Made by a program: the position numbers and the translations under genes. Source: Catellatospora tritici (GTDB lineage Bacteria > Actinomycetota > Actinomycetes > Mycobacteriales > Micromonosporaceae). Taken from it: a stretch of DNA of 64,000 bases. Shown piece after piece: positions 17,593-26,828 of this stretch. Position 1 is the stretch's first letter; every line of letters begins with the position of its first letter. The stretch spans positions 29,583 to 93,582 of the forward strand of contig NZ_JAHRCY010000028.1 of assembly GCF_019083965.1 (NCBI RefSeq), read 5' to 3'. The notes under the pieces are model-generated. The model was given only the letters and a program-made list of their open reading frames with translations, made no database searches and was not told where the DNA came from.

Positions 17593-17725
17593 CGGCGATC
17601 GGCCGCGCGTCGCCCACCCCTGACCGGGGCGATCCAGTACAACTGACTAGGCGATGAGCTGGGCCTTTACTCGTACGAGGCCGATCGGGCCGACGTGAGG
17701 GGCCGTCACGTTTCATGGGGGACCG

Positions 17726-18988
17726 ATGCAGATTGTCAGGACGGCGCGCCGCGTCATGGGCGCAGCCGCACTGGGTGCGGCAGTGACGCTGCCGCTGGCG
17801 CTGGGCGCGTACGGCGCACCGGAGGTCGACGGCGGCGGAGGCGGCGGCAACCCGAAACCCGCCCCGACGGCGCCGCACGCTGGTGCGGAGAGCTGGGGGG
17901 CGAACAGCGTAGGGCAGCTCGGCATCGGCATTGCGTCGCAGCTGGACCGCCCGACCCCGGTGACCGTGCACATCCCCGACGGCGTGCGCGCCGTCGACGG
18001 AGGGCTCGGCCACGGCCTGGCGCTGCTGACCAACGGCACCGTGAAGTCCTGGGGCCTCAACGCCGAGGGTGAACTCGGCCAGGGCTTCACCTCGGCCGCC
18101 GACCCGTTCGGCAACGTGCCGGAGCCCGGCAGCGTGGCCGGACTGTCCGGCGTGAAGGCGATCGCGGCGGGCTACCGCCACAGCCTGGCGCTGCTGACCA
18201 ACGGCACCGTGGTCGCATGGGGTGACAACGACCGGGGCCAGCTTGGCGACGGGACCACCGAGGACCGCAACCGCCCGGTCCCGGTGACCGGGCTGACCGG
18301 CGTCAAGGCCGTCGCCGCGGGGCAGTCGTTCAGCCTGGCCCTGCTGGCCAACGGCACCGTCAAGGCATGGGGTGACAACAACGCCGGCGAGTTGGGCAAC
18401 GGCACGACCAGCGACCAGCCGCAGCCCACGCCGGTCGACGTGGTGGGCCTGACCGGCCGGAAGGTGACCGCGATCGACTCGGGCTCCGTGCACAGCCTGG
18501 CCCTGCTGGCCAACGGCACGGTAGTGGGCTGGGGCAGCAACGAGTTCGGGCAGCTGGGCACGGGCGTGCAGACGCCGTTCGAGTCCACTCCGGTCGACGC
18601 GACGGTGCTGGCCGGGGTCAAGGTCCGCGCGGTCGCGGCCGGTGACGGGTACAGCCTGGCGCTGCTGCGCCGGGGCACGGTCAAGGGCTGGGGCGTCAAC
18701 GCGAGCGGCGAGCTGGGCGACGGCACGTTCGTCTCGCCCCGGCTCCAGGCTGTCGACACGGTCGGCCTGACCGGGGTCACGGCGATCGCCGCGGGCAAGA
18801 ACTTCGAAACTCCGGCCGGGCAGAGCCTGGCCATCTCCGGCAACAGCGTCTTCGCCTGGGGCAACAACCTGTCGGGCGAGGTCGGCGACGGCACCCAGAC
18901 CAACCGGAACACGCCGGTGGCGGTGCGGTCCGGGCTGGCCAAGCCGCACTCGATCGCGGCTGCGGTCAACTTCAGCCTCGCGTCCTGA
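17726..18988 (+). CDS. Secreted RCC1-repeat (seven-bladed) protein
   Basis: A 420-residue precursor with a Tat/Sec-like signal (RRVMGAAALGAAVTLPLALG) and a glycine-rich linker. Seven RCC1 repeats follow, each with a SWGxNxxGQLGxG-type core (for example AWGDNDRGQLGDGT), enough to close one propeller. The best known RCC1 protein is the eukaryotic Ran exchange factor. Bacterial secreted forms are of unknown function and probably bind surface or extracellular ligands. The gene is followed by a clear terminator. It sits next to a dead two-component system but has its own spacer. Confidence 0.92.
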   Translation: MQIVRTARRVMGAAALGAAVTLPLALGAYGAPEVDGGGGGGNPKPAPTAPHAGAESWGANSVGQLGIGIASQLDRPTPVTVHIPDGVRAVDGGLGHGLALLTNGTVKSWGLNAEGELGQGFTSAADPFGNVPEPGSVAGLSGVKAIAAGYRHSLALLTNGTVVAWGDNDRGQLGDGTTEDRNRPVPVTGLTGVKAVAAGQSFSLALLANGTVKAWGDNNAGELGNGTTSDQPQPTPVDVVGLTGRKVTAIDSGSVHSLALLANGTVVGWGSNEFGQLGTGVQTPFESTPVDATVLAGVKVRAVAAGDGYSLALLRRGTVKGWGVNASGELGDGTFVSPRLQAVDTVGLTGVTAIAAGKNFETPAGQSLAISGNSVFAWGNNLSGEVGDGTQTNRNTPVAVRSGLAKPHSIAAAVNFSLAS

Positions 18989-19002
18989 CCTACGTGGCGA
19001 AA

Positions 19003-19044
19003 GGGTCTCTTCCGTTCCGGAGCACGGGCGGAAGGGGCCCTTTT
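19003..19044 (+). terminator. Terminator of the RCC1 gene
   Basis: A 12-bp stem (GGGTCTCTTCCG at 19003-19014 against 19029-19040, with two mismatched or wobble pairs) followed by TTTT lies 15 bp past the stop codon. Confidence 0.8.
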
Positions 19045-19278
19045 CGTGACCGCGCCTCCCGTGCCGAGTGTGCAGGTGGCGGCCGGATGACCATGTCGCG
19101 GGAAGGCTCCCACCCGATCGCAGATAGTCATCAGTGTCGATTGAACGTGGACCCGCGCGGCGTACTGGTCGCCGCCTTCCGTCCAAGGAGAGTCCACCCC
19201 CAATACGCCCTGCTGCTCAGCCGATGGCTCGCCCCGGATGATTAAAGATCAACTATTTGGCGGCTGGTCGCAAGATCC

Positions 19279-19497
19279 TTAATAACGCCGCGCAGTAGCG
19301 CCGACGCTCAACGTTACGGGCGTCGATTCGGTGGCCGACCGGGTGGTGACTGAGCAACCGGTCGCTACCTCCAGGGCAACGATGACCTGGCCGCTGGTCC
19401 ATCCGCCCCGGCGCGGCCGCGCCGGTTTCCGCTCGCGGACGGGCCGCGTCGCCGGATGCGCCGGCGTGATGTCGGCGGTCTGGTTGGGGGTCTCCAC
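19279..19497 (-). CDS. Small hypothetical protein
   Basis: A 72-residue frame starts at the GTG at 19497, with AGAGG 7-8 nt upstream. Third codon positions are overwhelmingly G or C, as in real genes of this genome. The N-terminal half is basic and proline-rich (RPVRERKPARPRRGGW), and the second half is weakly hydrophobic (SGQVIVALEVATGCSV), so a membrane-anchored or DNA-associated peptide is possible. I do not recognise it. Confidence 0.45.
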   Translation of the reverse strand: METPNQTADITPAHPATRPVRERKPARPRRGGWTSGQVIVALEVATGCSVTTRSATESTPVTLSVGATARRY

Positions 19498-19791
19498 GGT
19501 GTCACCTCTTCCTGGCGGCCCACGTGCCCCCGGAAGATAGGTCTTTGAGATGCCACGTTTGTGAGGTCAGCCTCTCGACCAGCACGAACGCGGGCGTCGC
19601 AATGTCGTAGGTCAAGGCGTCCACGAGCGGTGTACTCAACCTCGGCTGGCGGTCGCGCGCACGGCACGGGTTGAAGTGCCGACGGCGATTGGTCGTGCAG
19701 CAACGGGTTCCGGGAGTTGCGCCGCCAGGTATTGGCCGGCGGCAGATCTGCGCCCCCACCGCGATCCGGCGGTACATTAAGATCTCGCGAC

Positions 19792-21570
19792 ATGCCATTT
19801 GCAGGCCACAAGAGAGTCCGTTCAAGCGGGTATTTTGCTCGCGCAGCCATCGCCATGAGCGTCCTTGCGTTGCTCGTGGTCTCCGCCTATATCCCCGGAG
19901 AAGTCCACTCACCGGCCACGAAGGCGGCAGCGCTGACAGTGCCGGCTGGCGCGTATCGCCTGCACCACAAGCAGAGCGGTCAATGCCAGTTCGCCAGCGA
20001 CGGAGACGGTGGCGCTGTGAAGCACTGGAGCTGTTGGGATGATCCGAATATGGCCTACACGCTTGAAGCGACGGCGGCCGGACACTTCCGCTTGGGCCAC
20101 CTTGCCTCGGGGCAATGCTCATACGTCGCCGGCAATAGCGATGGCTCACCGCTCGTGCATCGGACGTGCTCGGACGACCCCAGCCAGGAATTCGATCTGA
20201 CAACGGTCGGCACGGACGAATACCGGATCTCGCACGTGGCCACTGGACGATGCCTGTATGCCGGTGGCGGCGACGGCGGGAGCGTCAATGCCTGGAGCTG
20301 TTGGGACGACCCAAATATGGTGTGGGAGCTCGACCAGACGCAGACCTGGGGGGCCTGGCGCGACTGTGTCCACGACGACACCAACGCCTTGGGCGCCTTC
20401 GTCGGGCAGGGTGGCACTCTAACGCTCCCCAACGGCTGCTACCGCGTGACGCGGTCGGTTCATGTGCCGGCGTTGACGCAGCTAGCGGGAGAAAGCCAAA
20501 GCGGCACTATCATTCGATTCGGTGCGCCGGCAGGCTCCCCCATTGAGCCCACGCTTGACCTCGACGGCGACCGGATAACGATTGCCAACCTGACCATAGA
20601 TGGTGGAAACGTCAGCGCCGGCACCTACGCAACGCCAGCCGTGTATTCGGGAATGATCCAGGCGGGGGCGGCCATTCTCGTGAAGGGCTCGCACACCAAA
20701 CTCACATCGCTCACCGTCAACAACGGTTGGGACAACGGCATCGGCCTCATGGGATTCAGCTACTCCGGAGGGGCATATCACCAGGCGAACGGGGTGCCAG
20801 TCGACATTCAGGTCGATCACATCTCCTGCGCAAACAACGGACACGGGGCCGGTGGAGGAGCTTGCGTCGATGCACTGACGGCGACCTCTGTCACAGTGAG
20901 CGATTCGGTCGACCATGGCAGCGCAAGTGGGTTCATCATCGACTATTGGGGCGGAGCAAACGCGATCTTCCAGAACCTAGTAACCTACGACAACACCTAT
21001 GACGGATATTGGATCGGGGCTCCTGGAACACTGTCGAACATCCAGACGTTCCACGCCGGCCGAAACGGAATTTGGATCGACACGACAGCTTCCGATGGTG
21101 GGGCGATTGATGGTTTCTACGCAGAGAGTCCGCAGTCGGATGGCATGTTGCTAATGGCTTCTTCCTGGCAGGTTCGCAGCCCGGTCGTGCGGGGGATCCA
21201 CGCGGACGGGCACTCGCTGGCGTTCCGGTTCCGTGCCCAGCCGTTGCCGACTGGGGGCCCCAGTGTCCCGGTTCATGACACCATCCTGCGCGAGGCTCAG
21301 GTGGTCGATTCGCCTGGCGCATTGCCATCGATGGCGATTGCCGCCTCACCGGCAACGATCTCCCCCGGAGGCTTTTCGACGATCCGCTGGAATTCCCAGC
21401 CTGGCGTCACCACATGTCGAGTCAATGACAACGGCTGGTTCGACGTCGCTTCGACTCCAACCGGGACACAGTTCCGTGGCCCCTTCCAGGCTGGAAGCGA
21501 AGTGTTCACGCTGAGCTGCAACTCGGCCGACGGAGAGCAGCGGATGTCAGCAACCGTCACGGTGAACTGA
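19792..21570 (+). CDS. Secreted ricin-type lectin / right-handed beta-helix protein
   Basis: From the ATG at 19792 (MPFAGHKRVRSSGYFARAAI) there is a signal or anchor segment at about residues 18-40. Three imperfect repeats with AYRLHHKQSGQCQFASDGDG, FRLGHLASGQCSYV and YRISHVATGRCLYAGGG motifs form a ricin-B-like domain. A parallel beta-helix follows (DGDRITIANLTIDGG, VDHISCANNGHG, FQNLVTYDNTYDGYWIG), as in pectate-lyase-like carbohydrate-active proteins. The last 90 residues look like a small Ig-like domain. No Shine-Dalgarno is visible. TAAGAT 8 nt before the ATG suggests a nearly leaderless message. It probably binds and acts on an extracellular polysaccharide. Confidence 0.85.
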   Translation: MPFAGHKRVRSSGYFARAAIAMSVLALLVVSAYIPGEVHSPATKAAALTVPAGAYRLHHKQSGQCQFASDGDGGAVKHWSCWDDPNMAYTLEATAAGHFRLGHLASGQCSYVAGNSDGSPLVHRTCSDDPSQEFDLTTVGTDEYRISHVATGRCLYAGGGDGGSVNAWSCWDDPNMVWELDQTQTWGAWRDCVHDDTNALGAFVGQGGTLTLPNGCYRVTRSVHVPALTQLAGESQSGTIIRFGAPAGSPIEPTLDLDGDRITIANLTIDGGNVSAGTYATPAVYSGMIQAGAAILVKGSHTKLTSLTVNNGWDNGIGLMGFSYSGGAYHQANGVPVDIQVDHISCANNGHGAGGGACVDALTATSVTVSDSVDHGSASGFIIDYWGGANAIFQNLVTYDNTYDGYWIGAPGTLSNIQTFHAGRNGIWIDTTASDGGAIDGFYAESPQSDGMLLMASSWQVRSPVVRGIHADGHSLAFRFRAQPLPTGGPSVPVHDTILREAQVVDSPGALPSMAIAASPATISPGGFSTIRWNSQPGVTTCRVNDNGWFDVASTPTGTQFRGPFQAGSEVFTLSCNSADGEQRMSATVTVN

Positions 21571-21608
21571 GAAGGCGTCTGATTCACCAATTTATGCGTG
21601 ATGCCGGT

Positions 21609-22330
21609 TTAGTACGGCAGCGGCATGTAGCGCTTATGCGCTGGTAGCAGGCTCGTGGCGGCGCTTGTAGTGCCTGCGCTTGGCGACGCCTGGTGCCATC
21701 GTCGCCATCGTGACCATGCCATCGCCAGGTCGGCGGGCACGGTCTTGTGGATGGCGGTGTTGATCAGTCGTCGGGTTTCGGCGAGGGTCAGGTCGATCAG
21801 TCCGTCGCTGCGGGCAGTTGCCCGTTCGGCGATGGCGACGACGGTCAGCACCGCCAGGGCGATCATCGCCAGGAGCGTCAACCGGTGCCAGGCGGTCCAG
21901 CCGCGGCACTGGTACTGGTCGAGCCCGATCTGCCCCTTTCCGGTTTGGAACGCCTCCTCGACAGACCACCTGCTGCCGGCGACGGTGACCAGGTGCAGCA
22001 GCGGCACGGGTGCCGCGCTCCAGCAGAGGTAATAGGCCAGCTGTCCGTCGCTGCCGCGGCGCACGAGCAGGCTGTGGCAGCCGTCGCCTTCGTCGAGGAT
22101 GGTGACCCAGGCCCAGTCGTAGAAGCGGTGGCCCTTGGAGCCGGGTCCGGCTGAGCGGGTCTGCCGCGCTTGCCGGGGCAGCAGCGCGGCGACGCGGTCG
22201 CGCTGGACCGGGGTGGTGTTGACGTGGGTTTTGCAGGCCAGGGCCAGGACGTGGGCGATGCCGCGTCCGCTGCGCTGCGACGCGTCGCCATCGCGGTCAT
22301 CTGAGCCGCCACTGACTTCGTGGCCCCCAC
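21609..22330 (-). pseudogene. IS701-like transposase, C-terminal part
   Basis: The minus frame is open from about 22330 without a start codon and reads GHRFYDWAWVTILDEGDGCH, SLLVRRGSDGQLAYYLCWSA, then RWSVEEAFQTGKGQIGLDQY, ending at 21609. The WSVEEAFQTGK stretch with the last catalytic glutamate is typical of IS701-family DDE transposases. The N-terminal DNA-binding and first catalytic residues are missing. Confidence 0.75.
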
Positions 22331-22423
22331 CGCCGCATCTTGTTGCGCCCGCCTACCACCGCGTCGGCCGGAGCTGGCCCGCCCGGGTCGGAGGGCACGC
22401 TGCGGAGCGTATACGGTCGGCCG

Positions 22424-22771
22424 ATGGGGTCTCCACCTGCAGCCGCTGAGACACGTACCCTGCCAGCGCCCACCGGGATACGGCGGACGCTTGGTGCCGT
22501 CCTATTGCCGCTGATGGGACACGGTGCCACCATCGGTGTCGTGCTGGCGGCTGCGGCCGCAGCACGGGCGGACGCCGGTGGCGACCTCGACGCAGGCGGC
22601 AACTTCGCGGTGTTCTACGCCTCCTTGTGCCTTCTCGCGGTTGGCCAGCTGCTGCTACTCGCGGCCATCACCTGGCTTGCCGGGCGCGGCGCGACGGGCT
22701 GGCGTGCAGGGTTGTGGACCGGGTGGGCCGCCGGGCTCGGGCTGATCGGCCTGTGGATCCTCACGGCGTGA
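22424..22771 (+). CDS. Small integral membrane protein of unknown function
   Basis: A 115-residue protein starts MGSPPAAAETRTLPAPTGIR at 22424. It has three hydrophobic segments: GHGATIGVVLAAAAAA, ASLCLLAVGQLLLLAAITWL, and AGLWTGWAAGLGLIGLWILT. The short acidic stretch ADAGGDLDAGGN would lie outside the membrane. No family is recognised. It lies between an IS701 remnant and a truncated integrase. Confidence 0.7.
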   Translation: MGSPPAAAETRTLPAPTGIRRTLGAVLLPLMGHGATIGVVLAAAAAARADAGGDLDAGGNFAVFYASLCLLAVGQLLLLAAITWLAGRGATGWRAGLWTGWAAGLGLIGLWILTA

Positions 22772-22864
22772 TGGCATGGCGCCACCCAACCGCTGCACCG
22801 GATCGAGCGCTTGTCGCGGTGCCTGCCCAAAGGACTCACCGCTGGCTGACCCCCAGCAACTTCG

Positions 22865-23407
22865 TTGAGCCATCAAACCGGCCACGACCCTGACCTCGAC
22901 ACGCTGCTGATCGATCTGCATCGGCAGACCGGGTGCCGCCGCGGCGCAGCCCTAATCCTCCGCCGGGGCGACCTGGATGAGGAATTCTGCCTTCTGCGCT
23001 TGCACGAAAAAGGCGGCACTCAACGACGGCAGCCGGTGACGACCACTCTTATGACCCGGCTGATCGACCACGCCGCTGACAGGGGAGTGGTGCAGCATAC
23101 GGACCTCTTCCTGCGGAATCGGGGCACGCAACCGATCACTCGTCGACGATATGACGCACTATGGACTCGCATCGGCAAGTACATTCCCTGGGTGGCCGCC
23201 CAACAGGTCACCACTCACTGGCTCCGCTACACCACCCTCACGTGGGTTGAACGCACCCTCGGTTACGCCGTTGCGCGCGCCTACGCAGGCCACAACGATC
23301 GCGGATATGTCGGCAGCACCGCAACTTATATCAAAGCTGACGTTTACGAAATCGCGACCACGCTCACTGCGTACGCGGACGAAAGCCACCCGCTGGCACC
23401 AAGATGA
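22865..23407 (+). CDS. Tyrosine recombinase catalytic domain, N-terminally truncated
   Basis: This 180-residue frame has the core integrase signatures in order: first arginine in TGCRRGAALILRRGDL, box II HWLRYTTLTWVER, AYAGHNDRGY, and the tyrosine in TATYIKADVYEIATTL. The arm-binding and core-binding N-terminal domains found in full-length relatives (350-400 residues) are missing, so it is probably inactive. It may be the integrase scar of the element that brought the next, more A+T-rich gene. Confidence 0.75.
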   Translation: MSHQTGHDPDLDTLLIDLHRQTGCRRGAALILRRGDLDEEFCLLRLHEKGGTQRRQPVTTTLMTRLIDHAADRGVVQHTDLFLRNRGTQPITRRRYDALWTRIGKYIPWVAAQQVTTHWLRYTTLTWVERTLGYAVARAYAGHNDRGYVGSTATYIKADVYEIATTLTAYADESHPLAPR

Positions 23408-23459
23408 AAGTGGAGGGCGCTACTGGCCGTTCCCGCAATTTTGTCCGTGGGAATACCCC

Positions 23460-24032
23460 TCAGTACCAGACCGCCACAGGAAAGCCTCCGGCACTATTTT
23501 CGTTGCTTGGGACCGCTGGTTCAGCCAAGTCGATCTCAAGGACTATCCAGCTATCTGAGCCGACGAACCGAAACGCTACCTTCCAGGTCCCACGCTCGCT
23601 AAGAACTACATCGACATCGGTGAGGGCGCTACTGCTGAAGTCCGCAAGTAGATGATCAAATCGGGCCAGCGTGTCGTGCGCTATTGTAATGAGCTCGTCG
23701 CGAAGCCCATTGGAAGGTCTGACCGGCCACTCAATGTCGGTGGTGTGAACATCTCCCTGCTGCGGCGAGGGTAACGGGGAGCGGTCGTGAAGATCTTTGG
23801 CGCGTCTGATGGCAGTCTCTAGGGCGTCATATGCAAGGTTGCCGACAACGCCCGAGATCGATGCATTGAGCAACCAAACGACAAGCTCTTGCCAATATGA
23901 CTCAAAATTTTGGTGGGGTTGGGCAAAGTCGCTAGGGGGAATGCCAAGGCCCCACCTCGCCACGGGCTCTCCCGTAGCGGTCGTTTCGTATTCCCGTATT
24001 GGCCTCTGCTCGTAAGTGCCGTCGTCGCGCAT
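23460..24032 (-). CDS. Hypothetical protein
   Basis: A 190-residue protein from the ATG at 24032 (MRDDGTYEQRPIREYETTAT). Upstream ATGs at 24053 and 24071 are also possible, and no start has a convincing ribosome site. It has one moderately hydrophobic helix (ELVVWLLNASISGVVGNLAY) and a C-terminal beta-rich part (VDVVLSERGTWKVAFRFVGS, SWIVLEIDLAEP). It is more A+T rich than its surroundings and is convergent with the truncated integrase. I do not recognise it. Confidence 0.65.
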   Translation of the reverse strand: MRDDGTYEQRPIREYETTATGEPVARWGLGIPPSDFAQPHQNFESYWQELVVWLLNASISGVVGNLAYDALETAIRRAKDLHDRSPLPSPQQGDVHTTDIEWPVRPSNGLRDELITIAHDTLARFDHLLADFSSSALTDVDVVLSERGTWKVAFRFVGSDSWIVLEIDLAEPAVPSNENSAGGFPVAVWY

Positions 24033-24219
24033 GCCGATAGTCTGACAGGGCATGGATGTTGCTCGAGACATGGTCCAGCCCTTACCTGTGAATGTGGTGC
24101 TCCTCAGATCGCCCACCGTCAAGTCGGACCCGGACCGACCGTTGGCAGTCAAGATCGTCTGGCCTGGGGTGCCGCGCGGGCGGCCGGTACTGTAGGTGCG
24201 TACCGTTACGGTGCCGCCC

Positions 24220-24870
24220 ATGACGATCAAGAACGGCTGGATTTCGTTCGGGCTGGGCCGCTTAGGGGCCGTGTACGGCACCTACGGCGGCACGCTGGGC
24301 GCGGTGCTACCGACACTGCCGCACGACCACCCTGGCGGCCTGCATGCGTGGATGCGCGAACTCGTTCCGCTCGGTGACCTGGCCAAGGGCGAGTACGGGA
24401 TGGACACCCTCGGCGGCCCGGTGGCCGCGACCGGGCACCCGGCGGCACTGCCGGAGTCGTTCGTCGCGTTCATGGCCGATCCGGTGCTGCGGGACTCGGT
24501 GCCCACCTGCACCTGCTGCTACTGGGAGGCTGGCCTGCCGGCGGCCGCGAGCCCGGTCCGCGAGGGCGCCCGGCTGGTGCGGTTCCTCAACGACCAGCAG
24601 GGCTGCGTGTTCTGGTACTTGCACCTGCTGCCCGACGGCAGTCACGAGGTGCTTGCCGGCTCGGAGGCCTACGACGAGTACGAGGTGGCGCCGGAGCAGG
24701 CGGCCGAGGACCTGTGGCGGGTGGCGCCCGACTTCGACGAGTTCATGGCCCGCTTCTGGATCGAGAACCTGGCCTGGTACGAGGTGGTCGGCCAGGGCCG
24801 CCCCGATGACGAACTGTCCGCACCCGTGCGGGCGTACGTGCTCCAACTGCCGGTCGACACCGACCAGTAG
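24220..24870 (+). CDS. SMI1/KNR4 (SUKH)-like protein
   Basis: A 216-residue protein starting MTIKNGWISFGLGRLGAVYG. A GTG at 24196 would add 8 residues. The central motif LVRFLNDQQGCVFWYLHLLP, then DFDEFMARFWIENLAWYEVV, matches the strand-and-helix pattern of SMI1/KNR4 (SUKH) proteins. In bacteria these often act as immunity proteins of contact-dependent or Rhs toxins. No toxin gene lies nearby, so it may be an orphan immunity gene. Confidence 0.65.
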   Translation: MTIKNGWISFGLGRLGAVYGTYGGTLGAVLPTLPHDHPGGLHAWMRELVPLGDLAKGEYGMDTLGGPVAATGHPAALPESFVAFMADPVLRDSVPTCTCCYWEAGLPAAASPVREGARLVRFLNDQQGCVFWYLHLLPDGSHEVLAGSEAYDEYEVAPEQAAEDLWRVAPDFDEFMARFWIENLAWYEVVGQGRPDDELSAPVRAYVLQLPVDTDQ

Positions 24871-24929
24871 CGGCCTGAGGTACTCGTCTGACGCGAGGCC
24901 GGACGGGCGGCGGCGCCACCGTGGTGGGC

Positions 24930-25052
24930 CCGCCGCCCGGCCTGTTGATCACGGAAGTAGCAGGTCGTCTGCCATCGTGATCATGTACTTGGGGTTCATG
25001 TAGCCCCGGAGACTCCAGACTTCGTCAACGGAGCTATCTTCCCTGTTGAGAG
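24930..25052 (-). repeat. 123-bp duplicated peptide-encoding segment, copy 1
   Basis: This segment recurs at 27516-27638 with roughly a dozen substitutions. On the minus strand it encodes EVWSLRGYMNPKYMITMADD then LLLP and a stop. The upstream minus frame (24949-25347) also contains two tandem duplications of 18 and 24 bp, both multiples of three. This suggests the frame was coding when they arose. Confidence 0.6.
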
Positions 25053-25168
25053 GCATTCCGTGGACCGCGCCTGGGAATGCGTTTTCGGGACTGGCGGTAG
25101 TTTCGGGACTGGCGGTACTCGTTAGTACATGGTCAAGCTCCCGCACGTCCTTCGCGGGTTTCGCAGGG

Positions 25169-25216
25169 TGCGGGTATTGCCATGGTTGGCGTTGCGGGTA
25201 TTGCCATGGTTGGCGT
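25169..25216. repeat. 24-bp tandem duplication
   Basis: TGCGGGTATTGCCATGGTTG plus four more bases is present twice head to tail (25169-25192 and 25193-25216). A second tandem pair (18-bp unit TTTCGGGACTGGCGGTAG) lies at 25083-25117. Confidence 0.9.
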
Positions 25217-25469
25217 CGAGTGGCACGGCGTCCGGTTGGCTGGGGGTCGGCGGATGCGCCGCCACATGCCGCGCGGGGCACGTAGCGCGAACTGGCTAAT
25301 GGCGGTACGGCCCACGGACTATCAGCAATTGAACATGAGGGGCACATCGATAGAACGATGGATGTCGATGGTTGCGCAACTTGCGAATCGGGTTCACTTG
25401 CCCGACTCGCTCACGTATCGCACCGGGCGAGGTAGCCGGCGCACGTAGGTCGGTGTCACAGAAGGAAGG

Positions 25470-25650
25470 AGTTCACGCTGACCAATTCAAGGCCGACCAG
25501 CCCACGCACCCCGGCCTCGGCGATCAGCGCGTCCATCAACCCCTGGAAAACCCCAGCCCGCGACCAGGCGTTGAACCGGGAGTAGGCCGCCTACCAGGAC
25601 CTGTAACGCTCCGGAACGTCACGCCACCCCGACCCGGTCCGGAGGGATCA
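25470..25650 (-). pseudogene. IS5-family transposase fragment
   Basis: The minus strand reads TGSGWRDVPERYRSW, an in-frame TAG, then AAYSRFNAWSRAGVFQGLMD and ALIAEAGVRGLVGLELVSVN. This is the N-terminal DUF4096-like part and first DDE strand of an IS5-family transposase. It has no start, one stop inside and no C-terminus. Confidence 0.7.
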
Positions 25651-25974
25651 TCGTCGTACTCGAACTCGTCGACCATCCCGACAGTCTGGCCGAGCCCGCC
25701 CACCGCTCGTCGGCCACCGGTCATGATTTCAGATCGTCGACCTCCTGCTGCGGTGCGCCCCGAGGGCTCGCGGCCCGATTGCCAGGGCAGACACCATGCG
25801 TCGTGACGAGACGGATCGCATCGCTGCAACGGCACTGTCTGCCTTGGGCTCAGGGGCAGCGGCAGAGGTGGGGGCGGCAGTAACATGATCGTGCCTGTGC
25901 GCAGGTTTCCTCTCCCGCGCGTAAGGCTCACCCCTAGCATGCCTTCCCTCGCGGGGGCGGAAAGAGCTGACAGG

Positions 25975-26418
25975 ATGAAGCGATTCAAAGTAGGGGCGGC
26001 CGTTGTCGCTCTGGTTGCCTCTACGGTTATCAGCGTCGTCGGCGTGTCCACTCCGGCGCAGGCAGCCTCGAACTGCCGGGTCTCGCCCTATTCGGCGTCC
26101 TTCAGCAGGGATCTGTCGGTCGGGTCAGGCGTGGCCCTGTTGCCGAGCTCGACGACGGTCTACACCACTACGTCGCAATGCAGTGACATCCAGATCAAAT
26201 CGACCAACAGCGTCGCATTGCTCGCCTGCGTGATCTTCACTTCGCACACGTCGTCCTGCAACTACACCACTTATGTGCCGTATACCGGCGGGTGGGTCAA
26301 CATCGCCACCGACGTGCTCGACGGCACAAAGTTCCGGGTACAGGTCACCCTGTACCCGGAGTGCGGCAATGTGGGCCAGGTCTGCGGCGGCACTGCCGCG
26401 GGCGTTCTTGACTTCTGA
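25975..26418 (+). CDS. Small secreted protein of unknown function
   Basis: A 147-residue precursor, MKRFKVGAAVVALVASTVIS then GVSTPAQAAS, with a clear Sec signal and AQA-A cleavage site. The mature part is small and threonine/serine-rich, with six cysteines that could form disulphides (CRVSP, QCSDI, ACVIF, SCNYTTY, ECGNVGQVCGG). Codon use is normal. No family is recognised. The gene is convergent with the TPR gene and shares a bidirectional terminator with it. Confidence 0.75.
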   Translation: MKRFKVGAAVVALVASTVISVVGVSTPAQAASNCRVSPYSASFSRDLSVGSGVALLPSSTTVYTTTSQCSDIQIKSTNSVALLACVIFTSHTSSCNYTTYVPYTGGWVNIATDVLDGTKFRVQVTLYPECGNVGQVCGGTAAGVLDF

Positions 26419-26427
26419 CAGCGCATG

Positions 26428-26460
26428 GGTGAGGTCCGCGGGTTCTCCACGGACCTCACC
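26428..26460. terminator. Bidirectional terminator
   Basis: An 11-bp perfect inverted repeat (GGTGAGGTCCG at 26428-26438 against 26450-26460) lies between two convergent genes, 10 bp after the secreted-protein stop and 46 bp beyond the TPR stop. Confidence 0.75.
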
Positions 26461-26505
26461 GCTCATGCCGCCGTCCCGGGAAGTCCCGTAGCGGCGGCGG
26501 GCCGT

Positions 26506-26828
26506 TCAGGACGCGGCTTCCTCGCCCGACATGGCGGCGGCCAGGCGCAGGTAGGGCACCGCTTCGGCGTGCCGACTCTGGCGTTGCAGCGTACGTCCCG
26601 GCATCAAGTGTGCGTACTCCTCGGTAGGATCGCTGTCGAGCACCCAGCGCAGCTCCGCCTCGGCCCGCTTGAGCTGGGCGGAGAGGTAATACGTTCGGGC
26701 CAGCAGCAGCCGTGGTGCAACATCGCCGGGGGCTTCGCGGACCACCTCCGCCAGCAGCGGGGCAGCGCTGAGATAGTCGCCGGCGTCGAAAAAAGCCGGC
26801 CACGCTCGTACGTTTCGATGATCGTCAC
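26506..26828 (-). pseudogene. TPR protein split by a one-base loss in a T run
   Basis: From a GTG at 26828 with a good ribosome site (GAGGGAGA) it reads VTIIETYERGRLF. The remainder (FDAGDYLSAAPLLAEVVREA, then PGDVAPRLLLARTYYLSAQL) is in another frame. The break is at a run of six T on the minus strand (26789-26794), where seven would restore the gene. The downstream part contains about two TPR units and ends AAAMSGEEAAS. The full product would be about 107 residues. The break could be a real mutation or a homopolymer sequencing error. Confidence 0.75.

Noticed and set aside
17252..19186. Minus-strand ORF of 644 codons
   Set aside because: It is the antisense shadow of the RCC1 gene. Its repeats are the complement of the RCC1 blades.
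25536..26051. Minus-strand ORF over the start of the secreted protein gene
   Set aside because: It is proline/leucine-rich antisense sequence opposite a clear signal peptide. Only the IS5 scrap at its low end is real.
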